This document shows, one piece after another, positions 7,815 through 18,821 of a DNA stretch of 64,000 bases (position 1 is its first letter; each line of letters opens with the position of its first letter). The notes under the pieces were generated by a model that did not search any database, was not told the DNA's origin, and saw nothing but the letters and a program-made list of their open reading frames with translations. The translations under genes and the position numbers were made by a program. The stretch lies in NCBI RefSeq assembly GCF_000745975.1, contig NZ_JQKJ01000007.1:62001-126000 (forward strand), read 5' to 3'. The stretch comes from Desulfobacter vibrioformis DSM 8776. Its GTDB lineage: Bacteria > Desulfobacterota > Desulfobacteria > Desulfobacterales > Desulfobacteraceae.

Positions 7815-9971
7815 TTAAGGCAAAAGTTCCAGGCTGACCGGGTAAACATGTTCATCCGGGTCATCCGCGGGATTTAAGGCAACCCATCCCTGGGGACGGT
7901 CATGGATGGAGCGGTAGGCCTGGATTTTGGCATCCAGTTCATTCAAGAACTCATCCTGCTCGTCCACAGACCAGCTCATCCACAGATCATTATTCATGCT
8001 CATCAGGCGGCTCTGATAGGGCAGCCCGGATAAAAATTCGGGAACCAGGCCTGTATCCGCCATGGTTTTAGCATTTTTGATGAGGTTTGGATCACGGGAT
8101 GCGGCAGCCGAGGTCGCCTGCAGGGCCGTGAAAAAGTCTTCACCGCCGATCTGTCCCCGTCTGCCTGCAGCCATGATTTCTTTGAGGATGGTATTCAAGG
8201 CGTCCAGCTGCCGTTTGTTAATGAGCAGACGCACCTCCATGGATTGAATTTCCGGGGTGAGCAGATCCTTGTCCGTGGCCCAGGCAACGATATCCCGGGG
8301 CGCTTTGGCCCCGGTCTGCTTACCCACCCATTCCACCATGGCCGCTTTAACCATCCGGAAGGCAAGGTCTTTGGCACTGACACCGGTTTCGCTGTTCTGC
8401 CTGCCAACGATACCTGTCATTTCATGTTCAATGGGCCCGGGAGCATCCTGATTAACTGCAACTTTTGAGGTGTCCGGAGAATCAGCAAGTGCCCGGGAGA
8501 GCTGTGCTTCTTCGGACAATCCGGCAGCTTCGGGGGTATCCGCACCAATGCTCTGGGCCGCATTTCCCTGCTTTACCGCACTGAGCATGCGGGTCAACGC
8601 TGAAGTGATATCCCGGGCCACTTGGGAGAATCCGGTCAGATTTTCGGAAGAGACAGCGTAGTAGGCGCTTTGACCCTGCATCCCCGGGTTGCCGGAAAGT
8701 TCCCGGAACTGAATTTCAGCGGGTTCGTGATATTTTTTAGCCCGGGGCGCTTTGACATGCATGGCGAACAGATAGACGCCGGCATCGTCGCAGATGGCCC
8801 GCAAGGTCTGGACAGACTGGCCTGAGGCATTGTACTTGTGACCGGTTTCATGGCCGGGCGCATCGCCCAACAGCACCATGATACGGATAGCGCCGGTGGT
8901 CCAGGCGGTTTTACCGACGGCATCGCTGATCCCGGAAAAAACATCTTCAGCGTAGTCATCACTGTCTGTCTGGGTGACATCCACCTGGGAAAGGGCATTG
9001 ACAAACTGGCCGGCATGGAGCAGTTCCGGGGTGTAGTTATACGTGGTGTATCCGATATCCGGGATCAGGTCCGCGGAATCGCGATACCCCCAGACGCCAA
9101 AGCGAAGGCTTTTGGAAACCTCCGGGTCTGTATTTAACTGTTGGGCCACCTGGCGGATCACATCCAGGGTGGCCTGGATATATCGTTTCATCGACACGGT
9201 GGTGTCTGTGACAAAGACAATGTCCACATCCATCTGCTTTAACACGTGGGCATCCACGCCCGAGGCATCAATGGTTGCCTCATCCAGATAATCCGGATTC
9301 TTGGAAAGATCTGTGGACTGTCTGGCATCCGGGCCCTGGGCTGTGGCTGCCGCCAGCTGGAGCAGGCGTCCTTCCCGGCCCTGGAGTTCAATTTCGTCAA
9401 AGGCAAGGATGGGCAGAAGGTAAAACTGGGTGGCAATATCAACAGCCTGCTTGGGCTCCACCGAACGGATGGGAAAATTCTCAGGGATCTGTTTTGCATC
9501 CAGGGCCTGGTAAAAACCGTTCACTTCATTGAGGCGGGTGATTTCGTCTGTGTTGAGAATATTCTGCAGTGCCGCGCGGTTTGAAAACATGAGGACCGGC
9601 TTGCGGCCCTCCGGGTGGGTATAGGCCAGGCACATGGTCTGTTTCCATTCAAAGACATCTTTTGCCTGCATCCACCCTATAATCCGGCCGCGATTATTTT
9701 CCCCGATTTCGTACCATCCGTCCTGGAGTTCTATATCTTCGGGCGATGGCCGGGTGTACACGTAAAATGGCTGGAATGCCGGCAGGTTTTCCCTGACAGT
9801 GCCGCTGTTTATATCTTTGGCATTATAGATGTGGGAAAATGGACGGGTTAGCACCCGCAAAGGCAGGATGGCCTTGCCTTCAATGGTAACCGGCTTTCTT
9901 TGCGTTTCGTTGGCAAACGCCGGTATGGCGATACAGACCATAACAAACAGCCAAAGGGATCGTTTTAGCAT
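7815..9971 (-). CDS. secreted SH3-like/VWA protein resembling the periplasmic half of PpkA
   Basis: 718 aa. A signal peptide (residues 1-21, cleavage after AFA) is followed by an SH3-like region at about 30-125 containing GWYEIGE, RIIGWMQAKDVFEWKQ and GRKPVLMF. This is the arrangement I recall from the C-terminal part of T6SS kinase PpkA. A von Willebrand A domain covers about 247-460, with MIDAS DTTVS at 256-260 (third position Thr rather than Ser) and GDAPGHETG near 369. A C-terminal helical region follows. There is no kinase domain and no other TM. First gene of the minus-strand operon, RBS AAGGAG 9 nt upstream. It probably binds a metal-dependent protein ligand in the periplasm and works with the FGE-like protein and ABC pair (inference). 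Confidence 0.8.
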   Translation of the reverse strand: MLKRSLWLFVMVCIAIPAFANETQRKPVTIEGKAILPLRVLTRPFSHIYNAKDINSGTVRENLPAFQPFYVYTRPSPEDIELQDGWYEIGENNRGRIIGWMQAKDVFEWKQTMCLAYTHPEGRKPVLMFSNRAALQNILNTDEITRLNEVNGFYQALDAKQIPENFPIRSVEPKQAVDIATQFYLLPILAFDEIELQGREGRLLQLAAATAQGPDARQSTDLSKNPDYLDEATIDASGVDAHVLKQMDVDIVFVTDTTVSMKRYIQATLDVIRQVAQQLNTDPEVSKSLRFGVWGYRDSADLIPDIGYTTYNYTPELLHAGQFVNALSQVDVTQTDSDDYAEDVFSGISDAVGKTAWTTGAIRIMVLLGDAPGHETGHKYNASGQSVQTLRAICDDAGVYLFAMHVKAPRAKKYHEPAEIQFRELSGNPGMQGQSAYYAVSSENLTGFSQVARDITSALTRMLSAVKQGNAAQSIGADTPEAAGLSEEAQLSRALADSPDTSKVAVNQDAPGPIEHEMTGIVGRQNSETGVSAKDLAFRMVKAAMVEWVGKQTGAKAPRDIVAWATDKDLLTPEIQSMEVRLLINKRQLDALNTILKEIMAAGRRGQIGGEDFFTALQATSAAASRDPNLIKNAKTMADTGLVPEFLSGLPYQSRLMSMNNDLWMSWSVDEQDEFLNELDAKIQAYRSIHDRPQGWVALNPADDPDEHVYPVSLELLP

Positions 9972-10378
9972 GGTGTAATTCTCCTTGCCTCCGCACGAAG
10001 CACTCTATATGAAACTAGAGACAAGATACAGGAAACAAAAGGGTGAAGCGCCTGGGGCGCCCATGTTGGCCCTGCATTGTTTCTGTCTTTGGTTTCATGG
10101 TTCGTTGTGGGCTTGCGGCCCATGTGGGTTATCTGAAAAAGTTTAACCACGGAAATCACTGAAGACACTGAAGATAGAATTCTGTGATTAAAATGTTTTC
10201 ATCGTTTGTTGTGTCCGTCAGGTCATGGCCGTTATGCAAAAAGTGAAAAAATTAATATTAATTGTTAATCGTGGGATAGAATCTATTTAACCAAGAGCAG
10301 ATCTCTTGTCAAGGTGTGTGAAACGCTTTTTATCTGCGCCGGTTCCTTAAGTTTTCATGCCTTTGAAAGGCTATGAAT
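9972..10378. other. intergenic region upstream of the VWA operon
   Basis: No gene is supported between the VWA start and the icd terminator. It holds one family-B palindromic repeat (10136-10229). The remainder is AT-rich with no recognisable RNA gene. The minus-strand promoter for the Tag-like operon must lie here, but no convincing -35/-10 pair could be assigned. Confidence 0.5.
10136..10229 (+). repeat. dispersed extragenic repeat, family B copy 1
   Basis: Begins AAAAAGTTTAACCACGG, continues with 9-nt units (CACGGAAAT / CACTGAAGA type) and ends in GTTTGTTGTGTCCGTCAGG. The same element is found in reverse orientation at 20523-20634, with matching ends on both sides. This copy lacks about 19 nt from the middle, which removes half of the palindrome. 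It has no coding capacity. Open frames across it spell low-complexity peptides and were dismissed. Confidence 0.8.
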
Positions 10379-10420
10379 AAAAAAGCCCAACCACCAAAAT
10401 GTTTCTCAGTGATTGGGCTT
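10379..10420 (-). terminator. rho-independent terminator of icd
   Basis: Read on the minus strand: GCCCAATCAC, a 14-nt loop, GTGGTTGGGC (10-bp stem with one G-U), then a run of six T. It lies 34 nt past the isocitrate dehydrogenase stop codon. Confidence 0.9.
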
Positions 10421-10453
10421 AAGAACGTCAGTTGATGGACTTAAGTGCTATAC

Positions 10454-13095
<2,642 letters not shown>

Positions 13096-14055
13096 ATGAA
13101 AATAGTTGTTCTTGACGGATATACGCTAAATCCGGGGGACCTTAACTGGAACAAATTTTCGGAAATTGGTGATCTGAAGGTTTACGACAGGACAAGTCCG
13201 GAAGAGATCCAGGAACGAACGGCCGACGCCAATATTGTGTTGACAAATAAAACCGTGCTGACGGCTGAAGATATTGCGGCGATGGATAAAGTTGAGTATA
13301 TCGGGGTGCTGGCAACAGGGGTTAATGTTGTCGACCTTGACGCCACAAAAAAAATGGGTATTACGGTTACCAACGTTCCCGGCTATTCCGGTTCTTCCTC
13401 AGCGCAAATGGTTTTTGCCCTGATTCTGGAACTGACCAACAGGGTCGGACACCACAGTCAGACGGTAAGGGACGGAAAATGGTCGGAATCAAAGGATTTC
13501 TGCTATTGGGATTATCCTCTGGTGGAATTGGAAGGCCTGACCTTGGGCATTGTCGGTTATGGCGGTATTGGCAAGGCAGTGGCACGCATGGGGGTGGCTT
13601 TCGGGATGAATATCCTGATCCACAACCGCTCTGTTCCCCCTGATCTTCCCGATGGAATCACCTATTCGGATCTGGACAACCTGATTCATACCAGCGATAT
13701 TATATCCCTGCATTGTCCGTTGACCCCCCAGACAAAAGGATTGATCAACAGGGAGACCCTGGCTCAAATGAAAAAAACAGCCTATTTAGTCAACACCTCC
13801 CGGGGGCCGCTGATTGTGGAAAATGATTTGGCTGATTTTTTAAATGAAGGCCGTATTGCCGGCGCTGCACTGGATGTCCTTGGGGTAGAACCGCCCGTCA
13901 AGCACTGCCCGTTGCTGACGGCTAAAAACTGTTACATTACGCCTCATATTGCCTGGGCAACGCTTGCGGCAAGGGAAAGGCTGATGTCCATTGCTGCTGA
14001 AAACATAAAAAGCCATCTGGCAGGAAAACCCCGAAATGTAGTCCCCGGAAAGTAA
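13096..14055 (+). CDS. D-2-hydroxyacid dehydrogenase (glycerate/hydroxypyruvate reductase type)
   Basis: 319 aa, standard length. The Rossmann dinucleotide motif GIVGYGGIG is followed by an acidic-poor strand, so NAD versus NADP is not decided. Catalytic landmarks are NTSRGPLI with its Arg, a Glu in the VLGVEPP segment, and His in YITPHIAWAT. The family interconverts D-2-hydroxy acids and 2-oxo acids; the closest subgroup by overall pattern is glycerate dehydrogenase (HprA-like). The start at 13096 is preceded by GGAGGG at 7-12 nt. A longer frame from 13030 has no RBS. Divergent from icd and apparently monocistronic. Confidence 0.85.
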   Translation: MKIVVLDGYTLNPGDLNWNKFSEIGDLKVYDRTSPEEIQERTADANIVLTNKTVLTAEDIAAMDKVEYIGVLATGVNVVDLDATKKMGITVTNVPGYSGSSSAQMVFALILELTNRVGHHSQTVRDGKWSESKDFCYWDYPLVELEGLTLGIVGYGGIGKAVARMGVAFGMNILIHNRSVPPDLPDGITYSDLDNLIHTSDIISLHCPLTPQTKGLINRETLAQMKKTAYLVNTSRGPLIVENDLADFLNEGRIAGAALDVLGVEPPVKHCPLLTAKNCYITPHIAWATLAARERLMSIAAENIKSHLAGKPRNVVPGK

Positions 14056-14097
14056 AAAACATTCATCTGATCACTCCCAACGCATCCGGCTAAACTG

Positions 14098-14128
14098 CTT
14101 TCCGGGCTGTCTATTCTAGCCCGGAAAG
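14098..14128. terminator. perfect 11-bp hairpin after the hydroxyacid dehydrogenase
   Basis: CTTTCCGGGCT, 9-nt loop, AGCCCGGAAAG, 43 nt past the stop codon. The stem is strong but no T-tract follows on the plus strand, so it may be a 3'-end stabiliser or a factor-dependent terminator rather than a classical intrinsic one. Confidence 0.5.
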
Positions 14129-14314
14129 GGAATAAAGCGGTCATGAGGAAATCCAGGTTCCCGGACCGCCCTGAAAAACCGCCAGCATGGTGCGGGTATC
14201 TCTCCAGATTTTAACATATTCTTAAATTATCTCCTGTGAAAAAAGGCATGCCCTTTTTAGCCCTCGGCTTTTCGACCTTCCTCTGGTTTCTTTTTCTTGT
14301 CCCGGTAAACGGCT

Positions 14315-14429
14315 GATGAATACTATGTTCAGAAGATGTTCAAAACCTATGAAAAGCCGCTTTAAATAATGATCCTGGAGCGGTTCAAAAAAAGAGTCTG
14401 ATTGTTGAAAACAGGTTCAAAATATGTTG
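14315..14429 (+). repeat. 115-bp direct repeat, family C copy 1
   Basis: Runs from GATGAATACTATGTTCAG to GGTTCAAAATATGTTG. It is about 90% identical by eye to 14550-14665 and in the same orientation. Inside it has CCGCTTTAAATAATGATCC and three spaced TTCAAAA words. No coding potential. Confidence 0.85.
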
Positions 14430-14549
14430 AAAATATTAAATCAGCATCAACCCAGAGTTCTGGAAAGAGGGTTCGGACTGATGTCAGGTTAAACTATCCA
14501 AAAGGATATTCATAAAATATCGACAAACATAGCGCCATGTTCAAAAGAT

Positions 14550-14665
14550 GATGAATACTGTGTTCAGAGCATGTTCAAAACCTATGAAAAACCGCTTTAA
14601 ATAATGATCCTGGAGCGGTTCAAAAAAAAGTGTCTGAGTGTTGAAAACAGGTTCAAAATACGTTG
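14550..14665 (+). repeat. 115-bp direct repeat, family C copy 2
   Basis: Second copy, starting 235 bp after the first. Differences are scattered point changes plus a 1-nt length change in an A-run. The spacing and same orientation suggest a local duplication rather than independent transposition. Confidence 0.85.
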
Positions 14666-14774
14666 TATCTTCAAAAATATTTTTCCAAACCTCTTAACCA
14701 GAAGAAGACCCCATGGCAGATTATTTTTTTAAAGACCGATTGAATGTTGACAGAATATAAGTTTGTAAGTAACT

Positions 14775-14911
14775 ATCACTCACCTTTCAAGGGCTTATGA
14801 AATGGTGGCCCTTTATGCCCCGCCATCCTTGAAATTATCCGGGAAGGCATTGCCTCAGATGAAATAGCTGCCGGTATTTCGGACATCATTTTCAACGGAG
14901 TGAAACCATGA
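14775..14911 (+). pseudogene. remnant of a TetR-like regulator C-terminus
   Basis: Two frames joined by a shift near 14820 read ITHLSRAYEMVALYAP and then ILEIIREGIASDEIAAGISD followed by IIFNGVKP and a stop. This is amphipathic helix typical of TetR-family C-terminal domains. The stop codon (14909-14911) overlaps the ATG of the acyl-CoA synthetase gene as ATGA, the mark of an operon junction. No in-frame start or HTH domain remains upstream, where the family C repeats lie. The TetR assignment is by pattern only. Confidence 0.45.
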
Positions 14912-17115
14912 CCCTACTCAAAGAAATTGCAGCAACCATTAACAATTACATTAAAATCGGGATCACCAGTCTCAACGAAGACCAGGCAAAAAAAATATTC
15001 AAAAAACTGGGTCTGCCCGTGGTACAGGAAATACGAGTGGAATCCATTGAAGATATCCATGGGGCTGCCCATACTGTCGGCTACCCTGTTGTGCTCAAGG
15101 GCATTGCAAAACAGATGCTGCATAAAACCGAAGCCGGTATGGTGGACGTGGGCATCACCAATGAGGCACGTCTGAGGCAAGCGGCCCAAAGGATGAAGTC
15201 CCGGGCGGGTGATGGGTTTGAAGCCTTCCTGGTCCAGCCCCTGATCCAGGGGCGGCGGGAGTTTACCGCAGGCATGTTTCATGATCCCCAGTTTGGCCCG
15301 GTGATCATGTTCGGGGTGGGCGGTGTACTCACCGAAGCGTTAAAGGATATGGTTTTGCGGCTCGCCCCATTGTCCGATGCAGACCTTGATGACATGCTGG
15401 ATAATCTGAAAGCCAAGACCCTTCTGGGGGCATTCAGGGGGGAGGCGGCTGTAAATATTACAGAACTTAAATCCGTGCTCCGGGGCTTGTCTGACCTGGC
15501 CATGGCCTGCCCGGGCATCCGGGAAATTGATATCAACCCTTTGATTATCAGCCAGGACGGGTCCCCTGTGGCAGTTGACGGGCTGATGATTCTTGAAAAA
15601 CCCGGGCGGTGTGACGCTGGTGTGCATCAAAAAATAGATTTCAAGGCCTTATACACCACGTTTTATCCCAAAACCATTGCCTTTGTGGGGGCCTCTGCAG
15701 TCCCCGGCAAATGGGGGCATCTTCTGCCCACAAATGCCTATGCCGGTGGATTCAAAGGCCAAATTTTTCTGATTAATCCCAAGGGCGGCACGATTATGGG
15801 CCGCAAAGTCCACAAGGACTTTGATGACATAGAAGGCGATGTGGACCTGGCTGTGGTAACCGTGCCTGCAAGCCGGGTGATGGACCTGATCCCGGCCCTG
15901 GAAAAAAAGCATGTCAAAGGCATGGTGCTGATCACCAGCGGATTCAGGGAAGTCGGGGACCAGGGCAGACAGCTTGAGGATGAGGTCATGGCCGCAGCCG
16001 GCAAGGCCGGTATCCTGGTCATCGGCCCCAATACCATGGGCCTGTGCAATCCCCATGCATCCCTTTATTTTTCCGGGGCAAATGCCTTTCCGCGTCCCGG
16101 TTCCACGACCCTTGTGTCCCAGTCGGGCAATCTGGGCACCCAGCTTCTGTCCTTTGCCGAGCAGCAGGGCATCGGCATCAGGGGATTTGTGGGCTCAGGC
16201 AACGAAGCCATGATCACCATTGAAGATTATATGCAGGCCCTGGAACTTGATGACCTGACCCGCACGGTGGTGTTGTATATCGAAAGCGTAAAAGACGGAC
16301 CCCGGTTTTTTGAATCTGCCACCCGGTTGTCAAAAACCAAACCCGTGGTGGTACTCAAGGGTGGAAGAACCCAATATGGAGAAAAGGCCGCCTCCAGCCA
16401 TACCGGAGCCATGGCCTCGGATGCAGGTGTGTTTAATGCGGCCTGCACCCAGGCCGGGATTATCCAGGTGGAGCAGCCCATGGAACTTTTAGACCTGTCT
16501 GTGGTTTTTTCATCCCTGCCCATGCCCCAGGGGGGACGTGTGGCCATCATGACCCTGGGCGGCGGATGGGGTGTGGTCACCACAGACCTTTGCGCAGAAT
16601 ACGGGCTTGGGGTGCCCAAACTGTCCGGAAAAATCATTGAACGGCTTAACAACTGCCTGCCCGACTTCTGGAGTCATGGCAACCCCGTGGATATTGTGGG
16701 CGAAGGGGATCCGGAAATACCCATGATCTGCCTGGAGGAACTTTTAAAATGGGATGGGTGTGATGCGGTCATTCACCTGGGCATCCACGGCAGACGCATC
16801 CTGGTCAATGGCATGGCAAAGGCTGTGCTGAAAACAGATCCCGGCATGACAAAGGAAACGGCAGATATGTTTATGGCAGGCTTTCTCAAAGAAGAGGAGG
16901 ACTACACCAGATATGTCGTTGAAATGACACAGAAATACGGTAAACCTGTAGTCGGTGTCAGCCTTTTAACCGATGAATTGAGCCGCACCCTTTACCGTTA
17001 TGACGATCTGGACTATAAGGGGGTATTTTTCCCCTCGCCGGAACGTGCTGTCAAGGCTCTGGCCGGAATGGTCCGGTACAGAAAATGGCTTGACTCGGCA
17101 GGAATTAACAGATAA
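14908..17115 (+). CDS. acyl-CoA synthetase (ADP/NDP-forming), fused beta-alpha
   Basis: 735 aa. Residues about 15-230 form the ATP-grasp (beta) part, with GYPVVLKGIAKQMLHKTEAG and EIDINPLII. Residues about 250-390 form the CoA-binding Rossmann part (FVGASAVPGKWGH), followed by the succinyl-CoA-ligase-like domain with GPNTMGLCNP and SQSGNLGTQ. The phosphohistidine-type segment is SSHTGAMASD. It converts an acid plus ATP and CoA into acyl-CoA plus ADP and phosphate, or runs in reverse to make ATP. Substrate (acetate, aryl acid, other) cannot be told. RBS GGAG is 8 nt upstream. PanB begins 20 nt after the stop, so the two are co-transcribed. Confidence 0.9.
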   Translation: MTLLKEIAATINNYIKIGITSLNEDQAKKIFKKLGLPVVQEIRVESIEDIHGAAHTVGYPVVLKGIAKQMLHKTEAGMVDVGITNEARLRQAAQRMKSRAGDGFEAFLVQPLIQGRREFTAGMFHDPQFGPVIMFGVGGVLTEALKDMVLRLAPLSDADLDDMLDNLKAKTLLGAFRGEAAVNITELKSVLRGLSDLAMACPGIREIDINPLIISQDGSPVAVDGLMILEKPGRCDAGVHQKIDFKALYTTFYPKTIAFVGASAVPGKWGHLLPTNAYAGGFKGQIFLINPKGGTIMGRKVHKDFDDIEGDVDLAVVTVPASRVMDLIPALEKKHVKGMVLITSGFREVGDQGRQLEDEVMAAAGKAGILVIGPNTMGLCNPHASLYFSGANAFPRPGSTTLVSQSGNLGTQLLSFAEQQGIGIRGFVGSGNEAMITIEDYMQALELDDLTRTVVLYIESVKDGPRFFESATRLSKTKPVVVLKGGRTQYGEKAASSHTGAMASDAGVFNAACTQAGIIQVEQPMELLDLSVVFSSLPMPQGGRVAIMTLGGGWGVVTTDLCAEYGLGVPKLSGKIIERLNNCLPDFWSHGNPVDIVGEGDPEIPMICLEELLKWDGCDAVIHLGIHGRRILVNGMAKAVLKTDPGMTKETADMFMAGFLKEEEDYTRYVVEMTQKYGKPVVGVSLLTDELSRTLYRYDDLDYKGVFFPSPERAVKALAGMVRYRKWLDSAGINR

Positions 17116-17135
17116 CTTAAAATCAGGAGAGACGC

Positions 17136-17927
17136 ATGAGCACAAAAGTTACCACTTCCAGCCTGATGAAGATGAAGCAGGAGGGCAAAAAAATCACGGC
17201 CCTCACCGCCTATGACTATCCCTTTGCCGCCATGGTGGACCGTGCCGGAATCGATATCATCCTTGTGGGCGATTCCGTTGGCATGGCGGTCCAGGGCTGG
17301 GACACCACCCTGCCCGTGACCATGGATGAGATGATTTACCATACAAAACTTGTGACCCGGGCCTGCACAAGATCCCTGGTAGTGGGTGACATGCCCTTCA
17401 TGTCCTATCAGAGCAGCCTGGAAAGGGCAGTTGAAAACGCCGGCCGGTTTTTAAAGGAAGCCGGTGCCATGGCTGTAAAACTTGAAGGCGGTGCGGATGT
17501 CTGTCCTGCCATTTCAGCCATGGCAAAGGCGGGGATACCTGTCCAGGCCCACATTGGTCTTACGCCCCAGTCCGTACATCAGATGGGGGGATTCAAGGTG
17601 CAGCGGGATGAAGAACGACTGCTTAAGGATGCCAGGGACGTTGAGGCAGCCGGTGCTTTTTCCGTGGTTCTGGAAGGCATTCCCGCTTCCATTGCCCAAA
17701 AAATTACCCAGGCCCTGACCATTCCCACCATCGGCATTGGTGCCGGTCCCTTTTGCGACGGCCAGATTCTGGTGTTCCACGACATGCTGGGCATCAATGA
17801 CGGGTTTATACCCAAATTCGTGAAAAAATACGTGGACATTGCAGCCCTGGCTGCCCAGGGACTTGATGAATATATAAAAGAGGTCAGGGAGGGCAGTTTT
17901 CCGTCCCAGGACCATTCATACAAATAA
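17136..17927 (+). CDS. panB: 3-methyl-2-oxobutanoate hydroxymethyltransferase
   Basis: 263 aa, full length. It makes ketopantoate from 2-oxoisovalerate and methylene-THF, the first step of pantothenate synthesis in the cytoplasm. Family signatures present: [14 protein letters not shown], the metal and substrate segment [29 protein letters not shown] and [14 protein letters not shown]. The C-terminal [15 protein letters not shown] is intact. RBS AGGAGAG is 5 nt upstream. It lies between the acyl-CoA synthetase and a DUF2520 reductase, a likely CoA-supply operon. No panC or panD is in the window. Confidence 0.95.
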   Translation: MSTKVTTSSLMKMKQEGKKITALTAYDYPFAAMVDRAGIDIILVGDSVGMAVQGWDTTLPVTMDEMIYHTKLVTRACTRSLVVGDMPFMSYQSSLERAVENAGRFLKEAGAMAVKLEGGADVCPAISAMAKAGIPVQAHIGLTPQSVHQMGGFKVQRDEERLLKDARDVEAAGAFSVVLEGIPASIAQKITQALTIPTIGIGAGPFCDGQILVFHDMLGINDGFIPKFVKKYVDIAALAAQGLDEYIKEVREGSFPSQDHSYK

Positions 17928-17958
17928 AATTATAAATACTCCCAAGCGAAAATTTTCC

Positions 17959-18819
17959 GTGATCGGCTGTGGACGGGTGGGCATCGCCCTGGCCACATTC
18001 CTCTTTAAAAAAGAGTATGTACCGGCAGGTTTTTTCAGCAGGAGCAGGACTTCGGCCCAGGCCGCCAGGGCAGCAGCCGGGTGCGGCACCGTATTTGATA
18101 CGGCCGCTGACTGTGCCCGGGCCGGTGACATTGTTTTCATCACTACCCCTGACAACATCATAGCGTCTCTCTGCGGCGATCTTGTCCAACAAAACGCCCT
18201 GGGACCGAAAACCATGGTTTTTCACCTGTCAGGCGCCCATTCTTCAGGGATTCTTACCCAGGCAAAACAGGCCGGGGCAGTTGTAGGTTCCATTCATCCC
18301 CTGCAGTCCTTTGCCCCTTATGAACCGGGACAGGCAAGCCCCTTTGAGGGAATCAATATCTCTGTTGAAGGGGACCCCGATGCCGTTTCCCAGGGCAAGG
18401 ACATTGCCGCAGCCCTTGGCGCCCTGGCCTTTGCCATCCCAACGGAATCCAAAACCCTTTACCATGCCTCGGCTGTGGTGGCGTCCAACTACCTTGTGAC
18501 TCTGGTGCGGTTTGCCCTGGCCCTTTTAATGGAAACAGGGCTTCGGGAAGATGTGGCATTTGAAATTTTGTCCCCCCTGATCCAGGGCACTCTTTTCAAT
18601 ATCGGGTCCAGGGGCTGCACCCGGGCCCTGACAGGCCCTGTGGTCCGGGGGGATCATGAAACAGTGTTCCGGCACCTGGCTGACATTGACGAAAAAATAC
18701 CGGAATTTTCATCCCTGTACCGTCTGCTGGGCGCCCATACCCTGGATATCGCCAGGGCAGGGAATGGACTGTCTGAAGAGGCGGAAAAAATAATGTCCCA
18801 GCTTTTTAAACAAATTTAA
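17959..18819 (+). CDS. DUF2520 Rossmann oxidoreductase, candidate ketopantoate reductase
   Basis: 286 aa from a GTG start. It opens directly with the nucleotide-binding loop (IGCGRVGIALA), contains HPLQSF at 113-118 and a helical DUF2520 C-terminal domain. The only in-frame upstream alternatives are rare ATT/ATA codons, yet the usual first beta-strand (KRKFSVIG) is coded before the GTG. The true start may therefore be a non-standard codon near 17929. No clear RBS. It follows panB by 31 nt. PanG-type ketopantoate reductases, as I recall, resemble this family, and no panE is seen nearby. The assignment is contextual. It ends 2 bp before the convergent permease gene. Confidence 0.75.
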   Translation: MIGCGRVGIALATFLFKKEYVPAGFFSRSRTSAQAARAAAGCGTVFDTAADCARAGDIVFITTPDNIIASLCGDLVQQNALGPKTMVFHLSGAHSSGILTQAKQAGAVVGSIHPLQSFAPYEPGQASPFEGINISVEGDPDAVSQGKDIAAALGALAFAIPTESKTLYHASAVVASNYLVTLVRFALALLMETGLREDVAFEILSPLIQGTLFNIGSRGCTRALTGPVVRGDHETVFRHLADIDEKIPEFSSLYRLLGAHTLDIARAGNGLSEEAEKIMSQLFKQI

Positions 18820-18821
18820 TA

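Larger units (their letters stand above)
14056..14774. other. gene-poor, repeat-bearing stretch
   Basis: About 720 bp without a supported gene. It contains the hairpin at 14098-14128, two direct copies of a 115-bp element (14315-14429, 14550-14665) and many GTTCAAAA words. The right end runs into a decayed regulator fragment. The composition is AT-rich and unlike the flanking genes, suggesting an insertion or decay zone. Confidence 0.6.

Noticed and set aside
9965-10168. Open frame of 67 codons on the minus strand
   Set aside because: It runs through the family B repeat and purine strings and has no RBS or family match; a repeat by-product.
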